A DNA stretch of 64,000 nucleotides from Halichondria panicea (GCF_963675165.1 NC_087386.1:2234169-2298168); one strand, 5' to 3'; positions 10,101 through 20,426 are shown, counted from the stretch's first letter. The notes: generated by a model from the sequence alone, not told the origin. Translations and numbers: made by a program.

Positions 10101-13100
10101 GAACGATAGGAAGTGAGTCAAACGATGTTAGCAAACATACCGTACACCTCATATGCATTCAGTTTGTAATAGTCTCATATCCTTACCTAACTCTAGTAGC
10201 TATACTGGTTGCACCTATAGACAACTCATAATGTGTGACCACAAACACACAGTCTAACCCACTCTTGTCTTGTTCACCTTGTCCAGGAGAAGGCTAAGTA
10301 TGAGAGTGAACTGAAGAGTTGTGAGACGGTGAGTGTTGATAGTTGCACTTACTACTCTCGTGGTAAGAGTGGTACACGTAGTCTAGCAGAACGACAATGT
10401 GTGTACATGTACTGTTCATTGTATGATGAATGGTTGCTTTTTGTCTACCTTTTTTTAGGTATGATTTGTAAGTCCACTTTTACTGTTTGTCTGTGTGAGG
10501 TTATACCGTATAGCGGGTAAATATATAATTATGCTCGCCAAGTTTATTTAGGTTGGTGGTTGCTGATTTTTATATTTTGATAATTTGTACATTTGTATCA
10601 GCTGCATGTTCTATTTGGTGGAATTTTTCTTCAGTCGTATATAAATTCTTTACTCCCCCAGAGAAGAGCTGCCCTCCAACAGAGACTGTCTGGTGACATC
10701 ACTGACCAGGACCGGAGACAACTGCAGGGAGAGCTGGTGGAGGTGGAGGGGAAGATCAAGAAGTGTGTCTCAGAGATACAAGAAGATGAGGAGAGTATAC
10801 ATGAAAATTATAAGAGGATTGCTAATATACGAGGACGAGGAGAGGAGAGACTGAGAAAGGAAGGTGAGGGGAGCAAGGAACTTTATAGTACAGTGAGTGT
10901 TGATGCTCATAGTTGCAATCACTCGTACCTATAGCAACTTACATGTAGTGTGTTATTAGTAGACTGTACCTACAGCTGTTGTGAGGTCCTCATACTTTAT
11001 ATAATCGTGTATTGCAAAAGCGTTTGCTCCACCCACAACATTTTCGTTCGCCTATCACATGTGTTGTGTTGCTAGGCAACTGCCCCTGATTGTGCACACT
11101 ACAGTGTACTAGAGCATTGTTCCTGTTACTACTCTACACACTGTGGTGGTATGGATATGGTTTATTGGAATACCAACTTTCAATGATTTGGGTTCGTGAC
11201 GTTGTACTGTGTTACTTAATTATGACAGCATCATGTTAATTCAAGCATAGCACACTCCTGTAGTGATCAGCCACATCATTATTACCCAGTACATGTATTC
11301 CCTGTCATTGGTGGGTCACCCACTTAGCAAGCTTTAAAGGTTTACGATTTAAAGGTGGTTTATGTCAGCTGCTTCATGTCCTTCATTTCCACTGGCACTT
11401 CATTGGCTTCTTACGTATACGCACAGCTGCTGTGTCCAGTTAGATCCATTTTAAAGCAGTTACTGTATATACCGCGAAATTTTCGAGGGGCTATATTTTC
11501 GCTGATTTCATGGGTTAGCAATCCACGAAAATTGTTCTAATTATCTGCTATAACATGCAAAGATTAAAGGCGTGGCTTCTGGTAAGCGGTCAACCCACAA
11601 ACAGTGCAACGAAATGCTTTAGAGGCCATTCCACGAAATATAAGTGCCTCGAAAATTTCGCACTATAAGGTATTATGTACATGTATATACCATACGTATG
11701 TAATCATGTTCTTATCAACTATTTGCTCCACCCACCACCTTTTTAAGCTTGCGTTGCTAGGCAACTGAATGTATTGTACAGTTTAGGCAGACTAGCAATC
11801 ATTTTATGAGCCCGAGGGCGAGTTGCATAAAACATGATGCTATTGTTATGTGTTTTATACCTCACCAAATTATGCTTTAAGGCGACGTGATCGGACTGTA
11901 TGACATTTATACGTACTTGTTGCCTTTATATTGTTTACATGTTTTCCAGACCTCAATGTAATGTTCATTCCATTGTTCATTCCCCCACCCACTCACAACC
12001 ACCATCCTTTTAGTTATGTATTTTGCTTCATATCCATTGGGTTGTGGGGCGTACCCTCTACTGTGCTTACTACATGTGTACTTAATAGTGACATCCATGA
12101 ATGCAAGCATAGCACATTCCTCATGTAATGATCGGTTTAATCACATGCATCATAATTATGGTGACATCATAATAATAGTCCATCTTGTCACCCAGCTCTG
12201 AAGTATTGCATAGTTAACATTCCTAACACCTCATACACACGTCTTGTTTAGAATCGAAGCGGTTGTTTAATGAGGCGATGAAGCACGGACACGTCTTGGT
12301 TAACATTGTCAACATGCTCATGTTTGGACCGGCGGGAACAGGGAAGACCAACCTCAAGTACCTGCTAACCGACAAGCCCCCTCTGCTACAGCGTGACAGC
12401 ACTCCTTGTATGGAAAAGCCAGTACGCATTCGACCCGTGTCCAACACAAAATTCAAGTCAACTGGAAGAGGCTGGGAAGAGATGTCTCAGCCAAAGCTGC
12501 GCAAGCTACTTGCTGAAATCATCACTAAGTTACCAAAAGAAAGCGCCGATCCATCCACCGTATCAAGGGTTGCCGAGAGCTTGAAGAAGATGACCACAAC
12601 CGAGCTAATTTCTGATTCCGATGAGCAAATTTCTGGTTCCAGTTCGAGCCCATTGAGGAGGATCGATTCCGATACACTTTCTGGCTCTGCAAGAAAGTTG
12701 AAGAAAGCCGTTGATGAAGTGATTGCGAGTGTAGTGAGTGGTGTGGCAGAAGAGCTGAAGCCAGCCACACAGGGAACTGACCAACTGTCGAGCAGTGACC
12801 AGCAAGAAGGAGAACTGTTTGATTCCAACTGGGTGTACGTTACCGACTGTGGCGGCCAGCCGCAATTCCACGACATCAGCCCTCTCTTCATCAAGCACAT
12901 TTCGGTGGCGTTGATAGTCCTGCGTTTGATTGACGAACTCTCCAGTTTCCCTTCTGACGAGTACTACAAGGATGGGCAGCTTGTTGGTAGTCCTCGTGCA
13001 TCTCACATGACCCTCGGGGAGACACTTCAGAGTCTCATTCGATCGATTGAGTCCCATACCTCACAAGACAAGAAGCCAAGTATGATCTTTGTGGGCACAT

Positions 13101-15913
13101 TCTTGGATCAACTGGATGAGAGCTCGGATACACTTATCAAGAGGAATCAAGAGATTCTCGACATGCTGCCACCCGATATCAAGAAGCTATTGGTGTACAA
13201 CGATTCTGGATTGAACAATCTTATTTTTGGTCTCAACACAATCAGCCGAGATGACGATTCACTGGCCACTGCCAATAGGATTAGAATTACTGTTGAGGAC
13301 TCTATTCCGCTACAAGTCAAAATGCCCATCTGGTGGTCCTTCTTGGATTCACTTCTCCAGAGTTTATCTGCCAGTCTCGAGCGAGGTGTATTAAGCATTG
13401 GAGAATGTCTCCAATTAGCCACTCGATTTGGTTATTTGCTCAAAGATCTTGAAGCTGCTCTGGTCTTCTTTGACAACGTGTGTATAGCACACTACTATCC
13501 CTCCATTCTCCCCAACACAGTGTTTGTGGATGCCCAGATTCCACTAGACAAGATCACCGAGCTCTCACAGCACGCCATCTTCCTGAGGAATGCTGAAGTC
13601 AAGTCACGCTCTACTCTAAGCACAGGAATGACCAAGGCCGAGTGGAAGAGATTTCGAGATGAGGGCATAGTCACTTTAGGGTTCCTTCGATTCTTTAAAA
13701 AGCATTACGTTGAAGGCATCTTTTCTCCAGAAGATATGCTGTTGATCATGAAAGATCTTCTCGTGATTGCTCCCATTCCACTAGTGGAGTCCACTACCCA
13801 CCAAGCCGAGTTCTTCATGCCATCTCTACTCACATCAATCCCACCTGCTGAGCTAGACAAGATTCGTTCCTCCTTCACAATATCACCCTTCGCTATCTAC
13901 TTTCGTAGTGGGTGTATTCGCTCTGGAGTATTTTGCTGTCTAGTTGTGGACGTGATCAAGAGGTTGGACTGGAAAGTTTTTCTCCCCTCAGGGAAACTAA
14001 TCTGTTTTGCTAAAAATTGTATCCAGCTAAGAATTCCCAAGCACCCGTTTACCGTGGCTCTGATCGACTCCTTCTCGTATATCGAAGTGTACATTGACGT
14101 CCCTTTTCCTTTACGCAATGAAATATGCCCTACGATTCGCAACGAAATTTTAAGCAGCATTAAATTGTCCTGTAAAGCGTTGCATTACAACAACGACACA
14201 CCCGAGACAGGCATCTTTTGCCCATGCAAGAAGAGCACTGGAAGCAAATTGCACCTTGCTGATCTGAGCGAACGGAAGGACTATTGGATATGCTCCCAGG
14301 AGGCACGTGTGTATGGTAAGCTCAGTGACGAACATAGAATCTGGCTGGACAATAGCGAAGGTTCAGGTGAGTATAATAATTATATAGTGTTCAGTAATAT
14401 TGACATTTATGTTTCTCTATGTTAGGTGAACCATCCTCTGTTACGAGAGATGTCACTGAAAGAACAAGTGATGAGCTGCAATACCCCGGTAATAACGTAA
14501 CAGTATATGTAAACATTTGCAGTTTTGGAACTTAACTAGCTAATACATAGTTACTTGATTAGCAGATTATCAAGTAAAATGTGTATCAAATAATTTAAAG
14601 AACGAGTGATCATCAGCCTTGTATGGTAATTGACAAACGTACTACATGAGTGTAACTGCTGTGTCTGCTTTTCCTCAGGTAATTCTGTAATGGAAGATGT
14701 GTGCTTGAAGACGGAAGTACATGTGCATGTTCATGATCAGCGAAATACTTCTAGTAAGCTTTGTTTTGCGTTTTTTGTTTTAATAAATTTTCCCTCCTCA
14801 GACCCTGCAATGGAACATGTGGTCAATAAAACGAGTGATCAACATACCAGTAAGAAAATGTCAATTGGTCAACAAGTTCTTTCGAGTTTGAAAGTTCAAT
14901 TTTTTTCCTGGGTCTAATAATAATGATTTACTTTTTTTTTCAGGTGAATTCTCCTCTGTTACAGTAATGGAAGACGTGTGTAAGAAGACTGGAGTGAGGG
15001 ACCAACAACTAGATCAAGAAATCCCTGAGAGTGACATCATTCTAATCGCGGAGAAATTTCCACACCTGCTGAGCGTGCACAAGGTGGGCAGTACTCTTAT
15101 TCATATACTGTACGTACTTACATAATACAATTATCATTTTTACATTTGGTAATTAGGGATTGAGCATATTGTTCACCTAATCCCTCAATTGTATATATTC
15201 CCTTTGAATTTCCTCTAGAAGGTATTTACAAGGGGAAACCCTCACCAAATGAAACCCTGGTTGATCGTTGGTTTTGTACAGGTTTTGACAATTGACGATC
15301 TGCAACATGTGTACGAGAAACTACACACTGCACATGAAAGTGCCAGCCCTCACTGGTTCAATCTGGGATTGGCTCTAGGTCTCCATCATTCTGTTCTTGC
15401 CATCATCAAGATCCAAAATCATGAAGAGTGTGTGTCTTGCTTGCGTGAAATGTTGGTTAAGCTCCTGAGTACACAACATGTAACATGGAGTCTCCTGTCA
15501 GACGCTCTCAAAAAGCCCACAGTGGATCTCATCAATTTGGCTGATAGCATCACAGGTAACTTTCAATGTTTGCGTATTTTTTTGATTAGCCTGGCTGCAT
15601 GTGGGTCATTTTTAGTGCTTGATATAGACTATCATTATCTTAGCTTTTTTCTTTGCATTCAGCCACAACTCCTAACCTGCTGAATCGACTCAACCTCACC
15701 CCAGCTGACCTTGGTGATGTAACTGATGTCACACGTTGTTATGGCAATCAAGCTGGAGTGGCTCATGCATTGGGAGCGTGGCAAAGTGTGAATCCTTCCA
15801 GAGCTACCTTCAGGGCCTTGGTAGAAATTGCCATAGGACTGAGAAGAGGAGACACTGCTACAGACATTTGTAGATTCATTGTAGAGAATACGAGTGGAAC
15901 TGACCGAAACTGA
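7152..15913 (+). CDS. ROC-COR-Death (Roco-type) protein, copy 1, complete
   Basis: Nineteen exons join without a stop into 1,106 codons. Exons 1-11 are 7152-7217, 7422-7433, 8370-8372, 8577-8579, 8828-8830, 9290-9301, 9564-9566, 9831-9833, 9943-9945, 10110-10112 and 10287-10328. Exon 12 (10662-10863) is a coiled coil. Exon 13 (12252-14366) holds the GTPase: P-loop GPAGTGKTN, then DCGGQPQFHD as switch II, and a degenerate GTFLDQL where N/TKxD is expected. A COR-like dimerisation region follows, then a Cys/His cluster (CPCKKSTG to HRIWL). Four linker exons (14426-15083) repeat a VMEDVCxKT theme. Exons 18 (15282-15555) and 19 (15663-15913) form Death-fold domains (TWSLLSDALKK; NPSRATFRALVEIAIGL). 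No membrane segment is seen, so it is probably cytoplasmic. Relatives signal through GTP-controlled dimerisation; the ligand is unknown. The tiny exons need transcript support. Confidence 0.85.
7422..10328 (+). other. Microexon array of ROC-COR-Death copy 1
   Basis: Ten candidate exons lie in 2.9 kb of intron: GGAGTGATTGAG, GCT, TAT, GAG, GATTGGATTAAG, CGC, TGG, AAG, GAA and a 42-base exon. Every one is a multiple of three, is preceded by AG (usually CAACAG) and is followed by GTAAGT, GTGAGT or a close variant. Read together they encode GVIE, A, Y, E, DWIK, R, W, K, E and EKAKYESELKSCET, all in phase 0. They bridge exon 1 (ending DWER) to the coiled-coil exon (starting RRAALQQ) as one charged helix without a helix breaker. 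Upstream of several exons a similar block recurs (CATGTACC, then CTCTCTGG, then CAACAG), as if the exon-intron modules arose by duplication. A weaker extra candidate is GAG at 7500-7502. Confidence 0.65.
7586..8183. mobile_element. 598 bp inverted-repeat element, 9 bp target duplication
   Basis: The ends are TAGCCTC and GAGGCTA, and there is internal fold-back (CTGCTTGCGCATGCGCC near the left, GGCGCATGCGCAAGCAG near the right). It is flanked by 9 bp direct repeats CTCGTAGTA at 7577-7585 and 8184-8192. The same site in copy 2 (near 23056) has a single CTCGTAGTA and no element. Copies 3 and 4 carry it at the same place. There is no coding frame. A 9 bp target duplication fits non-autonomous Mutator-like elements. 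Confidence 0.85.
11461..11672. mobile_element. Fold-back element in ROC-COR-Death intron 12
   Basis: The left arm reads CGCGAAATTTTCGAGG and the right arm CCTCGAAAATTTCGC, with the inner CACGAAA motif in both directions. It is about 210 bases and non-coding. A related copy lies at about 45144-45350 in copy 3 of the gene. The rest of this intron (10864-12251) shows no gene. Confidence 0.6.
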
Positions 15914-16003
15914 TTTATACATAACGTTTTTGTCTGTAATGCTTTGCTTTTCTGCACATTTTTGGTAGTCTCTGTGAGAAATTGAACTGAGCATGTGCAG
16001 TAT

Positions 16004-16090
16004 TAGCCTCGATCCCAGGCCGAGTTTTCGCTAACAACTAGTTGTTTGCCTAACCGTTATAAAAGCGAAAACTCGGCCTGGGATTGAGGC
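16004..16090. mobile_element. Short perfect hairpin element after ROC-COR-Death copy 1
   Basis: Two arms of about 28 bases (TAGCCTCGATCCCAGGCCGA and its reverse complement) face each other around a 30-base loop. The TAGCCTCG end matches the termini of the 598 bp element at 7586, so both may belong to one family. The hairpin sits 90 bases after the stop codon and could also act in the 3' end of the transcript. The same hairpin follows copy 3 (49717-49803). Confidence 0.65.
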
Positions 16091-16381
16091 GCCCACACAT
16101 TGAAAAAGCCGTCATCACATCGCTAAAAGTCAAAGTGCAGTTAGTAGAATTAAATGAATAATCATGTCTTGAAATATTGAAATCCAACCTTCAAGACAAA
16201 GAGACTCTGTGCTTTGTTTATCTTTCCTCCTACTATGAACAGGTTATAGCTGACAGGGTGAGTTGCAATATGCAAGGGGCCTTCCAGACCTTCTCTTGAA
16301 ATGGCTGAATGCATGAATTCACCTCATTGAATGACTAGATCTTTCATGGACTCACTTCTGGCGTTCTGGCCTGGTCTACAG

Positions 16382-16383
<2 letters not shown>

Positions 16384-16427
<44 letters not shown>

Positions 16428-16431
16428 ACAT
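16384..16431. repeat. (AC)n microsatellite in EDEM3 copy 1
   Basis: An AC run of about 48 bases directly after the donor of the PGLQ exon. The same run is present in EDEM3 copies 2 (31777-31835) and 3 (52070-52132). Confidence 0.95.
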
Positions 16432-16984
16432 GCACTGACTAAGAGAAACCACTAGCTCCCTTTTAGGGGCCGTAACTTGTGTCCAATTTATTTGTAGCTC
16501 TTTGATAAAGGTACCACAAAATGGTAGACTGAGATCAACAATTGTTTTTCGTGCCGTAGTTTTCTGTTTTGCCTTAATATCTCTGAACCTCTCTAGAACA
16601 GTTTGACATAGAAAAGTACTTCTTAGAGGCGTCCGTCTATTGTAGTCTGCAGTATACATTTTTGTATATACTGTACTTACCTAACCTTCATGTTTAAAAT
16701 GACGAGGTTTGTTGTATCTATCTCCAGGTTCTGTGGGGTGATGTAGACACAGCTATACATATTCATGACATGCTTTATCATGTGATGGAGAGACACAACT
16801 TCCTACCCGAGGCATTCACTCATGACTTCAGGGTCCACTGGGGAAACCATCCTCTCAGGCCTGAGTTCATTGAGAGCACTTACTTCCTCTACAAGGTACA
16901 CCGTCATGTGTGTGTGGGGTGTGTGGGTGTTTGTGTGTGGGGGGATGGGGGTGGGTGGGTGTGTGTGTGTGGGGTGGGTGGGGG

Positions 16985-17700
16985 TCCACGGAATTCAAGT
17001 TATGGCAGCTGAAAAGAATAATTAAATTGAGGGGGGGGAGAGTTGCAGTTAATTTCAACAGCTATTAACTTTAGTACCGTTGATCGAATCTCCAAAATTT
17101 TGTGATTTTCGGAAAGCTTAGAAAATTTCCTTTCAAATGATATATTTCAATCCAAAATTTTGTCGGAGCCATAATTTGTCATTTTTCGGCCTTGGACCTC
17201 ATGGTATCGCCTAATTGGCAAATACTTTTATCATTCAAATAAGAATTTTGATGATGCTATTTGAAAGGTGTGTTTATATTATCGTTGAAATTAGATCCAC
17301 GGAATTCAAGTTATGGCAGCTGAAAAGAATAATTAAATTGAGGGGGGGGGGGGGAGTTGCAGTTAAGTTCAACAGCTATTAACTTTAGTACCGTTGATCG
17401 AATCTCCAAAATTTTGTGATTTTCGGAAAGCTTAGAAAATTTCCTTTCAAATGATGTATTTCAATCCAAAATTTCGTTGGGGCCATAATTTGTCATTTTT
17501 CGGCCTTGGACCATGGGCATTCATGGTATCGCCAAATTGGCAAATACTTTTATCGTTCAAATAAGAATTTTGATGATGCTATTTGAAAGGTGTGTTTCTA
17601 AGCTTTCAGAAAATTATATTATCGTTGAAATTGGATCCACAGAATTCAAGTTATGGCAGCTGATAAATTGAGGGGGGGGGGAGAGTTGCAGTTAATTTTA
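16985..17700. repeat. Intronic tandem repeat, unit about 310-345 bp, two units plus a part
   Basis: Units begin with TCCACGGAATTCAAGTTATG at about 16985, 17295 and 17637. They share GATCGAATCTCCAAAATTTT, CGGAAAGCTTAGAAAATTTC and GATGATGCTATTTGAAAGG. Each opens with a poly-G run in TTGAGGGGGGGG. The same intron has about four units in EDEM3 copy 2 and one in copy 3, so copy number varies. Confidence 0.9.
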
Positions 17701-17880
17701 ATTTGGGGGTGGATGTGTGTGTGTGGGGTGGGGGTGGGTGTGTGTGTGTGGGATGGGTGGGGGTGGGGGTGTGTGTGTGTGGGGGGGTGGGAGTGGGTGT
17801 GTGGGGTGGGTGTGTGGGGGGTGGGGGTGGGTGTGGGGGGGTGGGGGTGGGTGTGTGTGTGTGTGAGGGTGGGGGAGTGT
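17701..17880 (+). repeat. G-rich (GTGGG)n low-complexity tract
   Basis: About 180 bases of GTGGG and TGTGTG on the plus strand with many runs of three or more G, which could form G-quadruplexes in the EDEM3 intron. Shorter versions follow the tandem repeat in copies 2 (about 35600-35665) and 3 (about 53075-53145). Confidence 0.85.
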
Positions 17881-19084
17881 GTTTACTCTATGCATTAGCT
17901 GTACATGTATATATCACTTTCTGTTGTTTCGAAGAAAGCATCTCAGTAATTGGAATATTTCTGTAAGTACTGTAATCAACCCCTAGCGTGTGATGCTACT
18001 GCTCTACTCTACTCTCTGTATTATTTTGATGGCTAAGTAGTTAATGAACGATTATGTTGTGTTGCTACTGCAGGCGACTGGAGATCCATACTACCTGGAC
18101 GTGGGTCGATCAGTGGTGAACAACTTGAACAAGTACGCCAGAGTGAGGTGTGGCTTCGCTGCCATCAAGGACCTCAGGACCAACGCTCACGAGGACAGGT
18201 AAGTCAGGGGAACCATGTGTCTGTGTATCTACTAATAGTTAGAATTTAGTTCCCCATGTAGATCTCGCAAAAACCTATATCAGTACTTGTATGACATCAC
18301 TATCCTTACCAGAATGTAAAGGTTAGATCGTAAAGTCTTAATAAACTCATTCACAAAGGGTTTAATATTCTAGTAGTACGATATCATTTCATTGGCAATC
18401 TTCGATACTGTATAGAATGGACTCCTTCGTACTGGGGCTGAGACGTTCAAGTATCTGTTCTTGTTGTTTGCTGACGAGGGGGACAGTCCCTTGAACATGG
18501 ATGACTTTGTGTTCACGACTGAGGCCCACCTTTTTCCCCTCTCCCTCGCCAGTGCTAACACCACCCTCAATAGAGTCGTCCAAGAGGCAGTGAGTGGGTA
18601 CAATACATACACAGTGTAGCGGCTATGCTACTTCAGTATGCATTTTTTAGGTGCAGCTGCACATTGTAGGGGGGGGGGGGGGGGTAAGGCAGCTCTTTTA
18701 TAGAGAGTACCTTCTTTTGAATGAGGTTATGGTAGCCTGGCTGTGTGTGAGTGTGTCATGTGATGTTCTCTCTCTGTGTAGTTGCTGGTGAAGAACACAG
18801 ACCTGGTGAATATGAGCACTGTCACTGTCACCACTAGCGGACCAGACTCTTCCGGGAAGGCAGCAAAGAACAAACCAGTCGCTGACAGCTTCACTAAAGG
18901 TTCACTGAAACACACACTAGACACCATGTACAGTAGTAGCCAATAATCCCGTCTAGTCAGCACAGTTGTAGTTGTTTATAATTATACACCCCCTCACATC
19001 CACACACCACCCCCTCACATCCACACACACCACACACCATGAATTAAGTAGCTACTGTATTTGTCTGGAGATGGTTTCCAAACT

Positions 19085-19628
19085 TGTACACCTCCATCAC
19101 TAACCCCCCCCCTCACACACGCACACACGCACACACACACACACACAGGCGTCTCCTGTTCACTGACGAGAGTGTCCTCCCTCACGAGGTGGGTAAAGGA
19201 GAGGCTGCTGTCAAATGGTATAAGAGACAAAGCAAGGGCAAACTCCACCCACTCAATCAGAGGTGGATTATAACGAGCAGGGGCCCACTCATGATGTGTG
19301 TAGTTCATGGTTCATCGAGCCAGTACAGTGGATGGAAAGCTCTCTACTGGGCAAAGTGGAGGGGAAGGTGAGGCTGCTACTTGTGCATTAGCTAAAATAG
19401 ATACATATCTTGAAAGCTCGTAATTTGTGTTCTGATTGTCCAATTTCAAACTAATTGATGCATTCAAGAGCTCTCAGAATTACCTTTCCAGTGTTGTGCT
19501 TAGATACATGTACTATTTTGTGATAAGTTAAAATCCAATTTTAACAAAGACTACATGTATATACCCTTGCGTTATTTTCTAGAATTCAACTGTTTAGCTC
19601 GTAGAATTTGCTATATATTCTTCATAAT

Positions 19629-19700
<72 letters not shown>

Positions 19701-19862
19701 GCAGATTCTGTGTCTTTAGTGCTCGGCTCGTCTGGGGTCATTCAACTGGTCAGGTGATCAGTGCTCGTGTGGGCAGTGGGTCACGCCCTCCTTCCAGATA
19801 CACAAGGCACGAATGGACGAAACCAGAACACTCACTAGGAGAAAAGTGGACAAAACTGTATA
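19085..19862 (+). pseudogene. DUSP12: DUSP12 3' fragment 1
   Basis: The last two DUSP12 exons (19149-19367 and from 19703) survive without the phosphatase domain. The fragment begins within DUSP12 intron 4, joined to EDEM3 sequence at about 19080. The frame is broken twice. One G is lost in AAGAGACAAAG (AAGAGGACAAAG in the parent), and the last exon reads CTT TAG where the parent has CTC AAG. The acceptors remain, so it could still be spliced as 3' untranslated sequence of the EDEM3 transcript. Confidence 0.85.
19631..19697. repeat. (AC)n microsatellite in DUSP12 fragment 1
   Basis: An AC run of about 67 bases before the last exon of the DUSP12 fragment, at the homologous position to the run in the parent gene. 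Confidence 0.95.
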
Positions 19863-20426
19863 GCTGGCAAATTACTGAATTATTGTCCAAATTCATATTA
19901 ATTTTTTCGATCATTTGAAGGTTTATTCAATAAATGATGTCATACTAATTCAATGTACCATGTACTGCATGTACAAATAATAGCATAAGAAGCGTCAATT
20001 ATTATTCACTGCAAATTCAATTTTTCGATCATTAATTTGATAGATTATTGATTGGAGAATATGAATGATACCATACAGTACTGCATGTACATAGCATAAA
20101 TTATATTAGCAACTAATAAACAAAATAATGGTCATAACAATTTGTCTGTTGTTTGGATAGTCCTCAAACTTGTGTCTATAGCAAACGTGAGTCTGCTTGG
20201 CAGTGACAGCCGCCGTACTGTGGCTTGTTCTTGGCTGCTCTGAGTTGTGCAAGGATGACGTGACATCGGTACTGATGTGTGTAGGCCCAGAGGAACAACA
20301 GAGTGGCTACAATCAGGCCAGCAAGGGGTGAGTCTGCAATGAAACATTCATCAAGGCTGACATTCAAATAGAGACTCCTAAACAAGAATTAACAACCCAC
20401 ACACAAGTCAACAATTACACAGTAGT

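Larger units (their letters stand above)
16301..18946 (+). pseudogene. EDEM3: EDEM3-like mannosidase, copy 1, 5'-truncated
   Basis: This is only the 3' half of an EDEM3-type GH47 gene (ER mannose trimming that marks misfolded glycoproteins for degradation). It begins inside the exon for MNSPHRMTRSFMDSLLAFW. Its left end is joined to ATGGCTGAAT, which matches the start of the ROC-COR-Death gene. The join gives a short frame that hits TGA at 16328-16330, where copies 2 and 3 have CGA. A second lesion is a two-base insertion near 18434 (CTGGGGCTGAG instead of CTGGCTGAG) in the exon for MDSFVLAETFKYLF. Later exons are recognisable: [16 protein letters not shown] (about 16728), [15 protein letters not shown] (18075), the exon ending FTTEAH, and the last exon with TAA at 18944-18946. 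It cannot encode an enzyme. Confidence 0.88.

Noticed and set aside
12487-13422. Minus-strand open frames of 80-150 codons within the ROC-COR exon, repeated at 46,185-47,120
   Set aside because: They are antisense shadows of a strongly conserved coding exon and have no splice or protein-family support.
17653-17966. Val/Gly/Cys-rich or His/Pro/Thr-rich open frames over GT and AC tracts
   Set aside because: They are translations of low-complexity repeats in an intron. The same applies to frames at 4,117-4,344, 5,750-6,037 and 32,762-32,995.
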